Shown in pieces: positions 35,062 to 42,921 of a DNA stretch of 64,000 bases (position 1 is the stretch's first letter; each line of letters starts with the position of its first letter). The notes beneath the pieces were generated by a model. The model ran no database searches. It saw only the letters and a program-made list of their open reading frames with translations, and was not told the origin of the DNA. The translations under genes and the position numbers were made by a program. The stretch spans positions 1 to 64,000 of the forward strand of contig NZ_JARRAH010000004.1 of NCBI RefSeq assembly GCF_030553305.1. The letters are read 5' to 3'. Source of the DNA: Halomarina ordinaria (GTDB taxonomy: Archaea > Halobacteriota > Halobacteria > Halobacteriales > Haloarculaceae).

Positions 35062-37637
35062 TGTCTACATACGAAAACGCAGCGGACCTAGAGTTCTTCA
35101 ATGACTGTCTCGATATACTGATAAAAGATTTGCTCTATAATGATCTCGGCGTTACTGATTATCGTTGGGATCAGAACTCGGAGAGTAAACTCCAAAAGAG
35201 TGCTTGGGTGGCATCACTTCTCGCTTCCAGTGATGATGAAGAACACCAATCTAAGGCCCTTTCCTTTGCGATTCTCGCATATATTGAGAAGCGAGGGACC
35301 GATGACGAGGAGATGTACGAACGGTACCTCTATATCGTTCTCTCTCGCATCGGCAATCTTCAAACGTTCAATACTGTTCGGCGAGAACAGGCAGATGTCA
35401 GCTTCGAGGAGAGGCTCATTTCCTCGCTTGACTCTGCGTTGGGCCTCGAGCTGAGTTCTGACCTCCAGCAGCACGAACTCGGTGATGGGACTGTGCTGTC
35501 CTCCTTCCAGAAGGATATCCTAAATGCGCTTCAGGCAGGGAAGGATATTGCGATATCCGGTCCGACATCTTCCGGGAAGTCATTCATACTCCGGAAATAC
35601 ATCCAGAGAGAGCTCGAAAGCGAGGATGGCTTCGAAGCAATCTACGTCGTCCCGACTAGAGCACTCATTGCGGAGGTGAGCGAGAAGCTCTCCAGTCTTA
35701 ACGATGATCTAGACGGAGAGCAAGAGATTGAGGTCAGAACCGGCGCATATTTCGAGGAGGAATCGGAGGATCTAGAAACAGATTTGAACTCGTTCTTAGT
35801 AGTTACTCCTGAGCGGTGTCTGCGGCTCATCGACGAGGACACTAGGGCGAGAATTGAGCCAGATCTGATATTCTTCGACGAGATTCAGAACGTCCAGGAC
35901 GGGCAGAGGGGTGTCTTATTCGAGGATATCATTCAATTACTCAGTGAATCCTGGCCGGAAACTCAAATCGTCGCCGCAGGTCCCTACCTTGAGGAGCCCC
36001 AGGATACTCTAAGCAGTCTAACAGACCGAGAGGTCGTACAGATCAAAACCGCATTTACACCGGTCCTTCAAATGAAGGCGATTATTCGGTTCAAGAGAGC
36101 AAAAAACCAATCCGGATCTAGACGGATGGTTGATGTTGTCCTCTACAGTCCTTCTGGAGACAAATTAGAGTTCACGATAGCCGAACCGGACGACCTCACG
36201 TATACTACGGTCAACAATAGCAAGACTAGAGCGCTGACCACCATAATCGATGAATATGGGCAAAATAGCCAAAATCTGGTATACGCCAGCAAAACCAATC
36301 TAGCCGAGGATCGAGCCGACGCTATCGCAAACAACCGGGACCGAGAGATAACGTCTGCGAGAATCGATGATCTCACCGAATTCCTGAAGAACACGATCCA
36401 CGAAGACTATCCACTCATTGATCACCTCCAAAAAGGAGTGGCCTTCCACCACGGTCGCGTACCGAAGATTGCGAGAGAGGAGATAGAAGACCTCTATCGC
36501 TCGAAGGTGGGCCTGGACACAATCGTATGTACTTCCACTCTACTAGAGGGGGTGAACCTCCCCGCGGAGAAAATTTTTCTGACTAGTGCATATCGAGGGG
36601 ACGATGAGCTGTCAGAACTCGACTTCCAGAACCTCGTCGGACGGGTCGGTCGCGTTGATTCCCGGTTGTACGGTTCTATCTATTGCGTTGAGGCCGAAGA
36701 TGACGAATGGGTGGATGAGAAATTGGATAGCGACACGGAGGAATCGGTCAATCCTGCTACCTCACAAGCTACGGATAACCCAAACAAACTCATCACTGCG
36801 CTCGGAAGCAATGACCTTCGGCAGCTCAAAGACGCATCGACGCGGTACACGTCGATTCTCCTTCGCTCTCGCTACCTCAAATCCGACTACGATGTCGACA
36901 AATACCTCTCCAACAAGGGGCTCTCGGACTCAGATATTTCCTCAGCGAAAGACGAACTCGATCGGACTCTCGAAGACATCGAGATTCCGGAGAAACTGCT
37001 GAGGCGGAACCCAACTGTCGATCCCGTGGAGCAGAACACGCTCTACAGGCTGGTGATGAAGAACCCGGAAAGGTGGGTGATTGGTGAGAATACAGCAGAA
37101 TACAGTTACGATAAACTCATGCGGATCACTCAGCAGTTGAATCAGGTATTCAAGTTCACTAAGGATGATGAATACGGGATCGATCCCTCAAACCGAGAAA
37201 CCAAGCACGGAGCGCTGGAGCCGATCGTAGTAGTTGCGAATCAGTGGCTTCGAGGAGAGACGTACAATTCCATGATTGATTCTAGGCAAGCGAACGTTGA
37301 GGATGAGGGTCTGAGTAAGTGTATCAGAACGATCCTTGATCTCGTGAACGACGACGTTCGATTTATTCTGGTCAAGTATTACGGGATGCTGGTCGATATG
37401 CTAGAAGAAACCGACTACGAGATGGGTAAGTGGGCAAGCAACTTCGACCAGATGTTGGAGATGGGATCGATGAACTTCGGGGAGTTGCGTCTCATGTCGA
37501 AAGGTGTAGACCGGTCGGTTGCGCTGCAGTTAGGAATCCCACCGAACGTTGATGATGTCGAAGAATTTCTTGAAAACCGTCGAGGGAAGATCCCCAAATT
37601 CTTCGCTCGACACCTAGAGTCGCAGGGGGTCCTCTAG
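35061..37637 (+). CDS. hamB: Hachiman HamB helicase
   Basis: 858 residues. Superfamily 2 DEAD/DEAH-like helicase: Q-type motif SSFQKDILNAL near 147-157, Walker A GPTSSGKS at 167-174, VVPTRAL near 196-202, DEIQ at 273-276, and motif VI QNLVGRVGRVDSR near 525-537. VCTSTLLEGVNLPA is the motif IV-V segment. HamB senses DNA structures and controls HamA. The N-terminal 130 residues are helical and typical of HamB. Gene pair, overlap and composition are as for hamA. No other gene of the pair is needed, so the system looks complete. Confidence 0.9.
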   Translation: MSTYENAADLEFFNDCLDILIKDLLYNDLGVTDYRWDQNSESKLQKSAWVASLLASSDDEEHQSKALSFAILAYIEKRGTDDEEMYERYLYIVLSRIGNLQTFNTVRREQADVSFEERLISSLDSALGLELSSDLQQHELGDGTVLSSFQKDILNALQAGKDIAISGPTSSGKSFILRKYIQRELESEDGFEAIYVVPTRALIAEVSEKLSSLNDDLDGEQEIEVRTGAYFEEESEDLETDLNSFLVVTPERCLRLIDEDTRARIEPDLIFFDEIQNVQDGQRGVLFEDIIQLLSESWPETQIVAAGPYLEEPQDTLSSLTDREVVQIKTAFTPVLQMKAIIRFKRAKNQSGSRRMVDVVLYSPSGDKLEFTIAEPDDLTYTTVNNSKTRALTTIIDEYGQNSQNLVYASKTNLAEDRADAIANNRDREITSARIDDLTEFLKNTIHEDYPLIDHLQKGVAFHHGRVPKIAREEIEDLYRSKVGLDTIVCTSTLLEGVNLPAEKIFLTSAYRGDDELSELDFQNLVGRVGRVDSRLYGSIYCVEAEDDEWVDEKLDSDTEESVNPATSQATDNPNKLITALGSNDLRQLKDASTRYTSILLRSRYLKSDYDVDKYLSNKGLSDSDISSAKDELDRTLEDIEIPEKLLRRNPTVDPVEQNTLYRLVMKNPERWVIGENTAEYSYDKLMRITQQLNQVFKFTKDDEYGIDPSNRETKHGALEPIVVVANQWLRGETYNSMIDSRQANVEDEGLSKCIRTILDLVNDDVRFILVKYYGMLVDMLEETDYEMGKWASNFDQMLEMGSMNFGELRLMSKGVDRSVALQLGIPPNVDDVEEFLENRRGKIPKFFARHLESQGVL

Positions 37638-37750
37638 ATTATCCGCGTCCCGCGTACTAACTCAGGCACATTTTCATAGACAACTTCGGCCGATAGTCTA
37701 GCTCATCACATTTTGGAAGCGTTCGCGTAGCGCGTCCTCGTGCTACTTTC

Positions 37751-37771
37751 ACGGGCGCAAAAACAACCACC
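37751..37771 (-). promoter_or_regulatory. Orphan leader-like sequence behind Hachiman
   Basis: On the minus strand GTTTTTGCGCCC, like the start of the leader hairpins, but it runs into the 3' end of hamB instead of a start codon. It may be the remains of a leader whose gene was displaced. Confidence 0.35.
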
Positions 37772-37812
37772 TTAACCAACATTCTGCCCAAAAAATCAGC
37801 TCTGTTGGTTAA
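37772..37812. repeat. 41-bp palindromic element, copy 4
   Basis: TTAACCAACA, 21 bp, TGTTGGTTAA. It lies 134 bp after hamB, and its right arm overlaps the stop codon of the next minus-strand gene. Confidence 0.85.
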
Positions 37813-38003
37813 TCACTAAGACGCCCCCGACACCTGTCTTCGACTCTCTCGTCGGCTTTGCGTCGATAGCGTACCTGTTCAGGATTCAGTACCCACGGAT
37901 GGGCGTTCCAGCAGTGACGGGTGTGCTCTTGTGCCGTGTCGAACAGCGCCTCACACGACCCACACTCGTAGGCGATCTCGGGCCAGCGTTCCGTGACGAA
38001 CAT
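37809..38003 (-). CDS. Small C2H2-like zinc-finger protein
   Basis: 64 residues from ATG 38003; ATG 38086 in the same frame is possible and would overlap the upstream gene by 31 bp. The finger reads CGSCEALFDTAQEHTRHCWNAH near 14-35, cited here by C-x2-C and H-x3-C/H spacing. Typical of haloarchaeal plasmid regulators. The stop is inside palindromic element 4. Confidence 0.6.
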   Translation of the reverse strand: MFVTERWPEIAYECGSCEALFDTAQEHTRHCWNAHPWVLNPEQVRYRRKADERVEDRCRGRLSD

Positions 38004-38055
38004 CGTCGTCACCGTCGACCTAACCGGATCTGATGCGGCCGACCGCTGAACGTAA

Positions 38056-38352
38056 TCATTCGTAGAGGCACTGAGCGGACGCATCCTCTCCATTGAGGGT
38101 CTGCTGATCCTCGTCCGTATCAGCGAAGAGTGTTGACTGATCTCCCTCGGATGTTTGCTCAACTTCGGGTCGATCGTCGACACCGAACTCACTAGCCTCG
38201 GGCCGATCAAGACGCGAATCCCGGTCACGATGATCCACGTCAGCGCCGAAATCCTCAAGCGAGGTCTCGACGCTCGTTTCAGTTACTTCGAGTTGGCCAT
38301 CGTCACCGAATGCGGTCTGTCGTTGAATCTCGATCTCTGGTCGATCGCTCAT
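38056..38352 (-). CDS. Acidic hypothetical protein
   Basis: 98 residues from ATG 38352 (MSDRPEIEIQ); the extension to 38409 would run through leader hairpin 4. Low-complexity acidic composition with repeated RPE/DRPE segments. Unrecognised and possibly disordered. Confidence 0.55.
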   Translation of the reverse strand: MSDRPEIEIQRQTAFGDDGQLEVTETSVETSLEDFGADVDHRDRDSRLDRPEASEFGVDDRPEVEQTSEGDQSTLFADTDEDQQTLNGEDASAQCLYE

Positions 38353-38359
38353 CTGGATT

Positions 38360-38381
38360 GAGCCTCCACCCACCGAGGCTC
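38360..38381 (-). promoter_or_regulatory. Leader hairpin 4
   Basis: Perfect seven-base stem GAGCCTC/GAGGCTC with sense loop GGTGGGTG. No T-tract precedes it. Ends 8 bp before the start at 38352. Confidence 0.62.
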
Positions 38382-38405
38382 CGACAGACACCTCCGGGCG
38401 TTGGG

Positions 38406-38626
38406 TCAATCGTCTTGTGCGCGGAGTTCGCTGGCCCGCTGTTCAAGCCGGCGGAGGATTTGGACCCGTTGCTGATTCGCGTTCTCGTAGGCGACACAGG
38501 CTCGCAGCGTCTCCATATCGTTGATCGTCACGATACCAGCGTTGATGAGTCGCGTATTCGGGGGCTCGAGCCGTTGTTCTGGCGAAAGCTCGCTTGCGTC
38601 TGTTGTTTGACCGTCTGGATTGCTCA
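38406..38626 (-). CDS. Small coiled-coil hypothetical protein
   Basis: 73 residues from a GTG at 38626, chosen because leader hairpin 5 ends just upstream; the longer frame to 38660 would lie inside the hairpin. The C-terminal half is helical (ENANQQRVQILRRLEQRASEL). Unrecognised, plasmid-type. Confidence 0.6.
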
Positions 38627-38633
38627 CTGATAA

Positions 38634-38664
38634 TCGCCTCCGCCACTGCTGAGGCGACAAAAAA
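38634..38664 (-). promoter_or_regulatory. Leader hairpin 5
   Basis: Stem CGCCTC/GAGGCG (38634-38639 with 38650-38655), sense loop AGCAGTGGCG, preceded by GTTTTTTG. Confidence 0.66.
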
Positions 38665-38676
38665 CGGCCCTCGTCG

Positions 38677-38952
38677 TTACCCGTCTTCTTCGGGTTGGAT
38701 TTGGCGAGCGTCCTCTGCGAGATCGTGGATGTATTCTCTGAGGGTTTCCATGTCCTCGCGAGCGTCTTCGAGGGTCTTGCCTTTCGCTTTCGCGATTACC
38801 TCGTCCTGATCTCTGGTACCGGTTCCACGCTTGAGCTTTACGGTGAGGGAGACGCCGACGTCACTGCGTTCGACGTACTCCGTTCGTGTCGTCTGTTCAC
38901 TGGTTTCGGCCGATTCGCCATCCGCACGAGATAGTTGGGTATGTTCTGACAT
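38677..38952 (-). CDS. Small hypothetical protein, DUF7389-like
   Basis: 91 residues. The middle, SDVGVSLTVKLKRGTGTRDQDEV (near 30-52), and the helical end LEDAREDMETLREYIHDLAEDAR recur in haloarchaeal plasmid proteins; the DUF7389 label is from memory. It has no leader hairpin and lies 23 bp after its upstream neighbour, so it is probably cotranscribed. Confidence 0.6.
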   Translation of the reverse strand: MSEHTQLSRADGESAETSEQTTRTEYVERSDVGVSLTVKLKRGTGTRDQDEVIAKAKGKTLEDAREDMETLREYIHDLAEDARQIQPEEDG

Positions 38953-38975
38953 GGGTTACTTTCGGTGATTGGTAT

Positions 38976-39377
38976 TCAGATGGACGGTGCAACCGGCTCG
39001 CCGGGTGTTTCGTGAAGGATTGCGTCGATCTCGGGTCCGGTGAGTCGCCAGCGTTCACCAGACCCAGCGCAGTCCAGCTGGCTCACGACCTCGGTTTTGA
39101 ATGCCTGGTAGTGGTCGAGGGCCAACGCCTCGTCTCTCGTGTAGTCGAGGAGGAGTGCGAGCGCGAGTTGCGCCGGACCACTACCACCATATCCCCATTC
39201 GAATCCCGAAGGACTGTGGTTCACTAGCGCGAGACTCCGATCTGGCGTGAGCCGTTCTTGGCCGGGACGTTTCTCAACGATAGCCTGCCCGCTCTGCCGA
39301 TACCCGACGTAGGCGATGTCGCAGTCGCTCGCTGGGTGTGTCTGTTCAATCGAGTGTGTGTCGCTAGGTCTACTCAT
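38976..39377 (-). CDS. DUF6166-like hypothetical protein
   Basis: 133 residues. Core YVGYRQSGQAIVEKRPG, FEWGYGGSGPAQLALALLLDYTRDEALALDHYQAFK is of the DUF6166 type found on haloarchaeal plasmids (label by recollection). No catalytic motif. Headed by leader hairpin 6. Confidence 0.68.
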   Translation of the reverse strand: MSRPSDTHSIEQTHPASDCDIAYVGYRQSGQAIVEKRPGQERLTPDRSLALVNHSPSGFEWGYGGSGPAQLALALLLDYTRDEALALDHYQAFKTEVVSQLDCAGSGERWRLTGPEIDAILHETPGEPVAPSI

Positions 39378-39405
39378 CGGTCTGTTCGGGAGCTACTCGT
39401 TCGAG

Positions 39406-39436
39406 CACCCCCGCACCCCTCAGGGGGCGAAAAACA
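39406..39436 (-). promoter_or_regulatory. Leader hairpin 6
   Basis: Stem GCCCCC/GGGGGU in RNA sense, loop TGAGGGGTGC, preceded by GTTTTTC. Confidence 0.68.
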
Positions 39437-39456
39437 GCCACAGGAACTGCTTTCCC

Positions 39457-39852
39457 CTACGCGAGATGGGAGATATCGGCTGGTTCGTCGACATCGTCGA
39501 ACTCGCCTCGTTCGACCGGCTGCCAGTCATCACCGGGTGCTGGACTCCACCAGTCGACCTCGTAGGCACCCGGTGCGCCGAGGATCTTCACCCGTGCCGA
39601 CCCATCGGGTAGGTCGCGACGGAGCTTCTCGTCGACGTGGAGGTTCCACGTTGAGTGGGTGTCGAAGCAGGCGAGGACGGCCTCCTCGTAGCCGCGTGTC
39701 TCTCGGGATTCTTGGAGTTCGACCTGCGTGTTGCAGTTCTTGCAGAACACTCCTTCGAAGGGAATGTGACTGAATACCTCGTGCCCGCAGACCGGACACC
39801 AGAGGAACTCGAACAGTGCTTCGCTGTGGCGGTCGATAACTTCCAGACTCAT
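39457..39852 (-). CDS. DUF7567-like zinc-ribbon protein
   Basis: 131 residues from ATG 39852; leader hairpin 7 at 39877-39904 excludes the longer frame to 39909. Zinc ribbon: CPVCGHEV and CKNCNTQV near 19-46. C-terminal part has SARVKILGAPGAYEVDWWSPAPGDDW. A conserved haloarchaeal plasmid family (DUF7567 by recollection) of unknown role. Confidence 0.7.
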   Translation of the reverse strand: MSLEVIDRHSEALFEFLWCPVCGHEVFSHIPFEGVFCKNCNTQVELQESRETRGYEEAVLACFDTHSTWNLHVDEKLRRDLPDGSARVKILGAPGAYEVDWWSPAPGDDWQPVERGEFDDVDEPADISHLA

Positions 39853-39876
39853 CTGTGGATCTGGCCCGATTGAGAC

Positions 39877-39904
39877 GGGCCACCCATTCCGGCCCAAAAT
39901 AAAC
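39877..39904 (-). promoter_or_regulatory. Leader hairpin 7
   Basis: Stem GGGCC/GGCCC (39877-39881 with 39891-39895), sense loop GGAATGGGT, preceded by GTTTATTTT. Confidence 0.66.
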
Positions 39905-39929
39905 GTCACCGTAGATCCGCACTAATCAA

Positions 39930-40295
39930 TCAGCGCTCGGCGCCGTACACGATTCTCGAGGATGCTTCGTACCCACAGCTCCGACACTCGAACCAACGCT
40001 GAACCTTCGCGCCGTCAGCCGTTTTTCCGCCGATTGCCACATCGCTGTTCGGACACTCGGGACAACTCAGTTCGGGCGCTGGCCGTTTCCGGAGCTCGTC
40101 ACGGAACGATTTCGCGTCTTTTGTCTCGTACCCCCGCGACCCCACCGGGTAGCCGTCGACGAGGATTGCGCCACGCCACTTGTAGCGGTACGAGCCCGGT
40201 GCTCGGTGTAAGACCGCCCGAGCGCCGGTCTCGGTATTCCGGTATGCGAGTGTGGGTGTGCGACTCTCGCGCTTCCAATTTGTGATCCGGGACAT
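39930..40295 (-). CDS. DUF7568-like zinc-ribbon protein
   Basis: 121 residues. N-terminal TPTLAYRNTETGARAVLHRAPGSYRYKW is a compact beta-like unit; the zinc ribbon CPECPNSDV and CRSCGYEA lies near 78-112. Three bases separate it from the upstream gene, so it shares a transcript with that gene. Family name from memory; function unknown. Confidence 0.68.
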   Translation of the reverse strand: MSRITNWKRESRTPTLAYRNTETGARAVLHRAPGSYRYKWRGAILVDGYPVGSRGYETKDAKSFRDELRKRPAPELSCPECPNSDVAIGGKTADGAKVQRWFECRSCGYEASSRIVYGAER

Positions 40296-40298
40296 CTG

Positions 40299-40790
40299 TT
40301 AGAAGTGGACGTCGGCGGGCACGATCCAGAGGTCCTCGCTCTCCTCCAGCACTCGATCCAGCTGCTCACGGTGACGGATACCGTTCGCATATTCGTTGTA
40401 CAGGAAGATTGTTGGCCCGTCGTAGGCGCCGACCTGGTGGAAGGCGTGCCGAGCGAGATCTTCGTCGCGCATGATCTCCTCGTCGGAGAGTTCCTCGATG
40501 GCCTCTTTCACCCGGTCGAGGTTGCGTTCGAACTCCTCTTTCGTCGCCTCCCAGCCACGCTCAAGCAGGTCTTGGCCGTCATCGGAGTCGACAGGGGCCG
40601 CGGTCGGGAGCTCACCCCATCGCGCTGTCCCCGCAACGGACGTGTCCTCCTCATCGAACGTCACGTGGTAGTCGAAGACTGCGCTGGCATGTGGGTCCGC
40701 GCCGACCAGGCGGTCGAACACCGTCTTTCCGGTGGCCAGTGCGTCGTCGTGGGTCGATTCTTCTACCAGAGCGTAAATCACCATATGCAT
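40299..40790 (-). CDS. Hypothetical plasmid protein
   Basis: 163 residues from ATG 40790 (MHMVIYALVEE); ATG 40784 is equally possible. It begins with a ferredoxin-like strand pattern, VIYALVEESTHDDALATGKTVFDRLVG, and continues with helices LLERGWEATKEEFERNLDRVKEAIEEL. Not an identified family. Leader hairpin 8 precedes it, and it ends three bases before the next gene. Confidence 0.65.
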   Translation of the reverse strand: MHMVIYALVEESTHDDALATGKTVFDRLVGADPHASAVFDYHVTFDEEDTSVAGTARWGELPTAAPVDSDDGQDLLERGWEATKEEFERNLDRVKEAIEELSDEEIMRDEDLARHAFHQVGAYDGPTIFLYNEYANGIRHREQLDRVLEESEDLWIVPADVHF

Positions 40791-40845
40791 CTCGAACACC
40801 TCGAAGCGCCGACGCACCGGGAGTCGTTGCTCGCTCACTCCTGCT

Positions 40846-40877
40846 GCGCCGGCACCCATCGCCGGCGCTCGAAAAAC
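40846..40877 (-). promoter_or_regulatory. Leader hairpin 8
   Basis: Perfect eight-base stem GCGCCGGC/GCCGGCGC (40846-40853 with 40861-40868), sense loop GATGGGT, preceded by GTTTTTC. Confidence 0.7.
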
Positions 40878-40896
40878 CTGATCTAGCGGTCGATTT

Positions 40897-41319
40897 TTAG
40901 GACTCGTTCGCTCGCTCGACTGTGATGGTTAGATTGCCCGACGCGTAGTCGGCCTCGAAGTCGACGCTGAACGCGTCGGAGTCGTAGGCGGCGTGGTAGG
41001 CACGGTGCAGTTCGAGCGACCCGGTCGCCTTGAAGTGGAAGAACGCAGCCGAGGTGTAGGGCTTGCTCTGGGTTTCGACTTGCGTCTCGACAGAGGCCGG
41101 GAGCGCGATTTGTGGTGTGTCCGTATCGATGCTCGCAGCGAACGCCTTCGCTTCCTCGACGGTCGCCTGCGAATGTGCGGGCGTCTCACCGGTTAGCACG
41201 TTCACGGGCGTCTCCGTGTCGTCGGTGAACAGGACATCGTGGAAGGTGCGCGTCCCGAGGATTGCGTCGGGACCGAACTCACAATCGTGGAATGGGTCGT
41301 CGTCTGGTTTCTCGGGCAT
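40897..41319 (-). CDS. Hypothetical plasmid protein
   Basis: 140 residues. SxxFFHFKATGSLELHRAYHAAYDSDAF near 90-118 and acidic ends; no known motif. Conserved-looking and in line with the neighbouring plasmid genes. Preceded by leader hairpin 9. Confidence 0.6.
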   Translation of the reverse strand: MPEKPDDDPFHDCEFGPDAILGTRTFHDVLFTDDTETPVNVLTGETPAHSQATVEEAKAFAASIDTDTPQIALPASVETQVETQSKPYTSAAFFHFKATGSLELHRAYHAAYDSDAFSVDFEADYASGNLTITVERANES

Positions 41320-41337
41320 CCAATCACGAGCCCACGG

Positions 41338-41368
41338 TGGGACTCAGTCCTTTCTGCCCCAGAAAAAC
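41338..41368 (-). promoter_or_regulatory. Leader hairpin 9
   Basis: Six-pair stem UGGGGC/GUCCCA with one G-U pair, sense loop AGAAAGGACTGA, preceded by GTTTTTC. The stem differs fully from other copies yet pairs. Confidence 0.6.
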
Positions 41369-41393
41369 ACCATCTGCTTCGACGCAAATCGGC

Positions 41394-42056
41394 CTACGAG
41401 CGGCTAAGTGTCGCGTCCAGAGACAGTGTTTCACCGCTCGGGATGCGCAACTCCTGCCGCTTCCCGACCCACTCGCCGAGCTTCTGTGTGAGGTACTGTC
41501 TCGCGGTCGACTGGGTGAACACACCCTTGTCAACCATATCGCCAACGACGTCTTTCAGTGCCCGGAACTGCCCCTTCAGATGGCCGTCACCGACCGGCTC
41601 GCCGTCGTGCCATCGGACGGTCGCAAGCGCCCCGTTCCCTACTGTCTCGCCGTGGTCGACCGTCTCTGAATCGTACTGGAGGCCGAACCACAGCGTCCGA
41701 TAGGCGGTCACCTCGAACGTCGGCGACACCACGAAGAACGCCTCGTGGTGGAGGTAGTCGAGATGGTCCGCGACGATCTCGTCGAGGGTGAGCCCGGTGG
41801 CGCGGGGCTTCGGTTCGACGACCGTCGACGGTCGCTCCTCGTCAGCGAGGTAGCCGTCGACGGCTTCTGCCTCGAGGCCATCGGCCAGTTCCGCCAGCAG
41901 CTGTTTCGCCCACTTGGAGTCGGTGTCGTCGCCACCGAACGGCGACTCAGCCGAGATTCGGTGCTTGAGCTTCAGGTTCGCTGCGCCCCAATGGCTGTAG
42001 TGGAGCGTGTACTGTCCGTCCGTGCGTTCGTACGCAACGAGTGCGCGGTGTCCCAT
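41394..42056 (-). CDS. DUF6735-like hypothetical protein
   Basis: 220 residues. Begins GHRALVAYERTDGQYTLHYSHWGAANLKLKHRI, the DUF6735-type opening seen on many haloarchaeal plasmids. Later WHDGEPVGDGHLKGQFRAL and a helical C terminus. No catalytic motif seen. Headed by leader hairpin 10. Confidence 0.72.
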   Translation of the reverse strand: MGHRALVAYERTDGQYTLHYSHWGAANLKLKHRISAESPFGGDDTDSKWAKQLLAELADGLEAEAVDGYLADEERPSTVVEPKPRATGLTLDEIVADHLDYLHHEAFFVVSPTFEVTAYRTLWFGLQYDSETVDHGETVGNGALATVRWHDGEPVGDGHLKGQFRALKDVVGDMVDKGVFTQSTARQYLTQKLGEWVGKRQELRIPSGETLSLDATLSRS

Positions 42057-42091
42057 CGAGCAATCACCTCACGGGGCGACCGCGACTGGAT

Positions 42092-42121
42092 CGCCCCGCA
42101 CCCCTCCCGGGGGACGAACAA
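42092..42121 (-). promoter_or_regulatory. Leader hairpin 10
   Basis: Sense CCCCC and GGGG arms, loop GGGAGGGGTGC. The T-tract is weaker (GTTCGTC). Confidence 0.58.
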
Positions 42122-42123
42122 CT

Positions 42124-42504
42124 CTACTCGTCGATCGGGTCGGGGGAACTGAGGTCCGCGTGGAGGACTTCGCCGTCCCGAACGACGTACCGCTTCGCCA
42201 GCACGGGGAAGCGGCACTTGGTGAACCCCGCCGTCTGGATATCGAGTTCCTCGTCGGCTTCGAGGTGGTCGGCGAGTTCTCGCAGGAATTCGTGGGTCAC
42301 GATGCCGCCCTCGTAGTCCGGGAGGCCGTTCTCCCGCGCCTCGTACACCTCGAAGTCGTCGTACCCCCAGATGGTGAGCTCTCCGTCTTCGGTCACCTCC
42401 CAGTCGAGCGTCCCGAAGCAGTAGCTCTCACAGAGCTCGCGGACTGCCTGCGGATCCGATACAATCGCGCCGGTCGACGTCGTCGCAGCTTGCAGTGTCG
42501 CCAT
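42124..42504 (-). CDS. Hypothetical plasmid protein
   Basis: 126 residues. VRELCESYCFGTLDWEVTEDGELTIWGYDDFEVYEARENG near 22-61 is a compact acidic unit. Unrecognised. Headed by leader hairpin 11. Confidence 0.62.
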   Translation of the reverse strand: MATLQAATTSTGAIVSDPQAVRELCESYCFGTLDWEVTEDGELTIWGYDDFEVYEARENGLPDYEGGIVTHEFLRELADHLEADEELDIQTAGFTKCRFPVLAKRYVVRDGEVLHADLSSPDPIDE

Positions 42505-42520
42505 GTCTGGACCTCACGGG

Positions 42521-42553
42521 GTCGCCCCCGCACCCCTGTCGGGGGCAATAAAC
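42521..42553 (-). promoter_or_regulatory. Leader hairpin 11
   Basis: Stem GCCCCC/GGGGGC (42524-42529 with 42541-42546), sense loop GACAGGGGTGC, preceded by GTTTATT. Confidence 0.68.
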
Positions 42554-42595
42554 CGACGCGAGAGGTGCCTCCCGAGGCGTGGCCGGCGACTCCAG

Positions 42596-42784
42596 TTAGG
42601 AGTCTGCGTGGACGTCCGCCCCGACTCCGTCGCCCGGCCGCGTGAGAAGGCTCACCTCTTCCAGGAGGTCTCTCGCGGTCTCGACTCGCTCTCGATCCGC
42701 GTCGTCCAACCGGTCGACGTCGAGTCGGTTGAGATTGCTGAGTATACGATGCATCCGGTAGCCCTGTTTGAACTCTTGCTCCAT
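42596..42784 (-). CDS. Small helical protein
   Basis: 62 residues from ATG 42784, directly after leader hairpin 12; the longer frame runs through the hairpin and palindromic element 5 and is rejected. EFKQGYRMHRILSNLNRLDVDRLDDADRERVETARDLLEEV is helical. Function unknown. Confidence 0.55.
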   Translation of the reverse strand: MEQEFKQGYRMHRILSNLNRLDVDRLDDADRERVETARDLLEEVSLLTRPGDGVGADVHADS

Positions 42785-42789
42785 CGGAA

Positions 42790-42820
42790 GCGCCTCACCG
42801 CTCGCCGGCGCGGAAAGACC
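42790..42820 (-). promoter_or_regulatory. Leader hairpin 12
   Basis: Stem GCGCC/GGCGC (42790-42794 with 42807-42811), sense loop GGCGAGCGGTGA, five bases before the start. Confidence 0.63.
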
Positions 42821-42861
42821 CACCATCGAGACTGGCGTCGGGCTTGCAGGAGATCCCAGTC

Positions 42862-42903
42862 TTAACCAACGAACCTCGACGGTACTCGCAGGCTGTTGGT
42901 TAA
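42862..42903. repeat. 42-bp palindromic element, copy 5
   Basis: TTAACCAACG, 22 bp, TGTTGGTTAA, between tandem minus-strand genes. Confidence 0.82.
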
Positions 42904-42921
42904 TCGATGCCCAGCCCTGCG

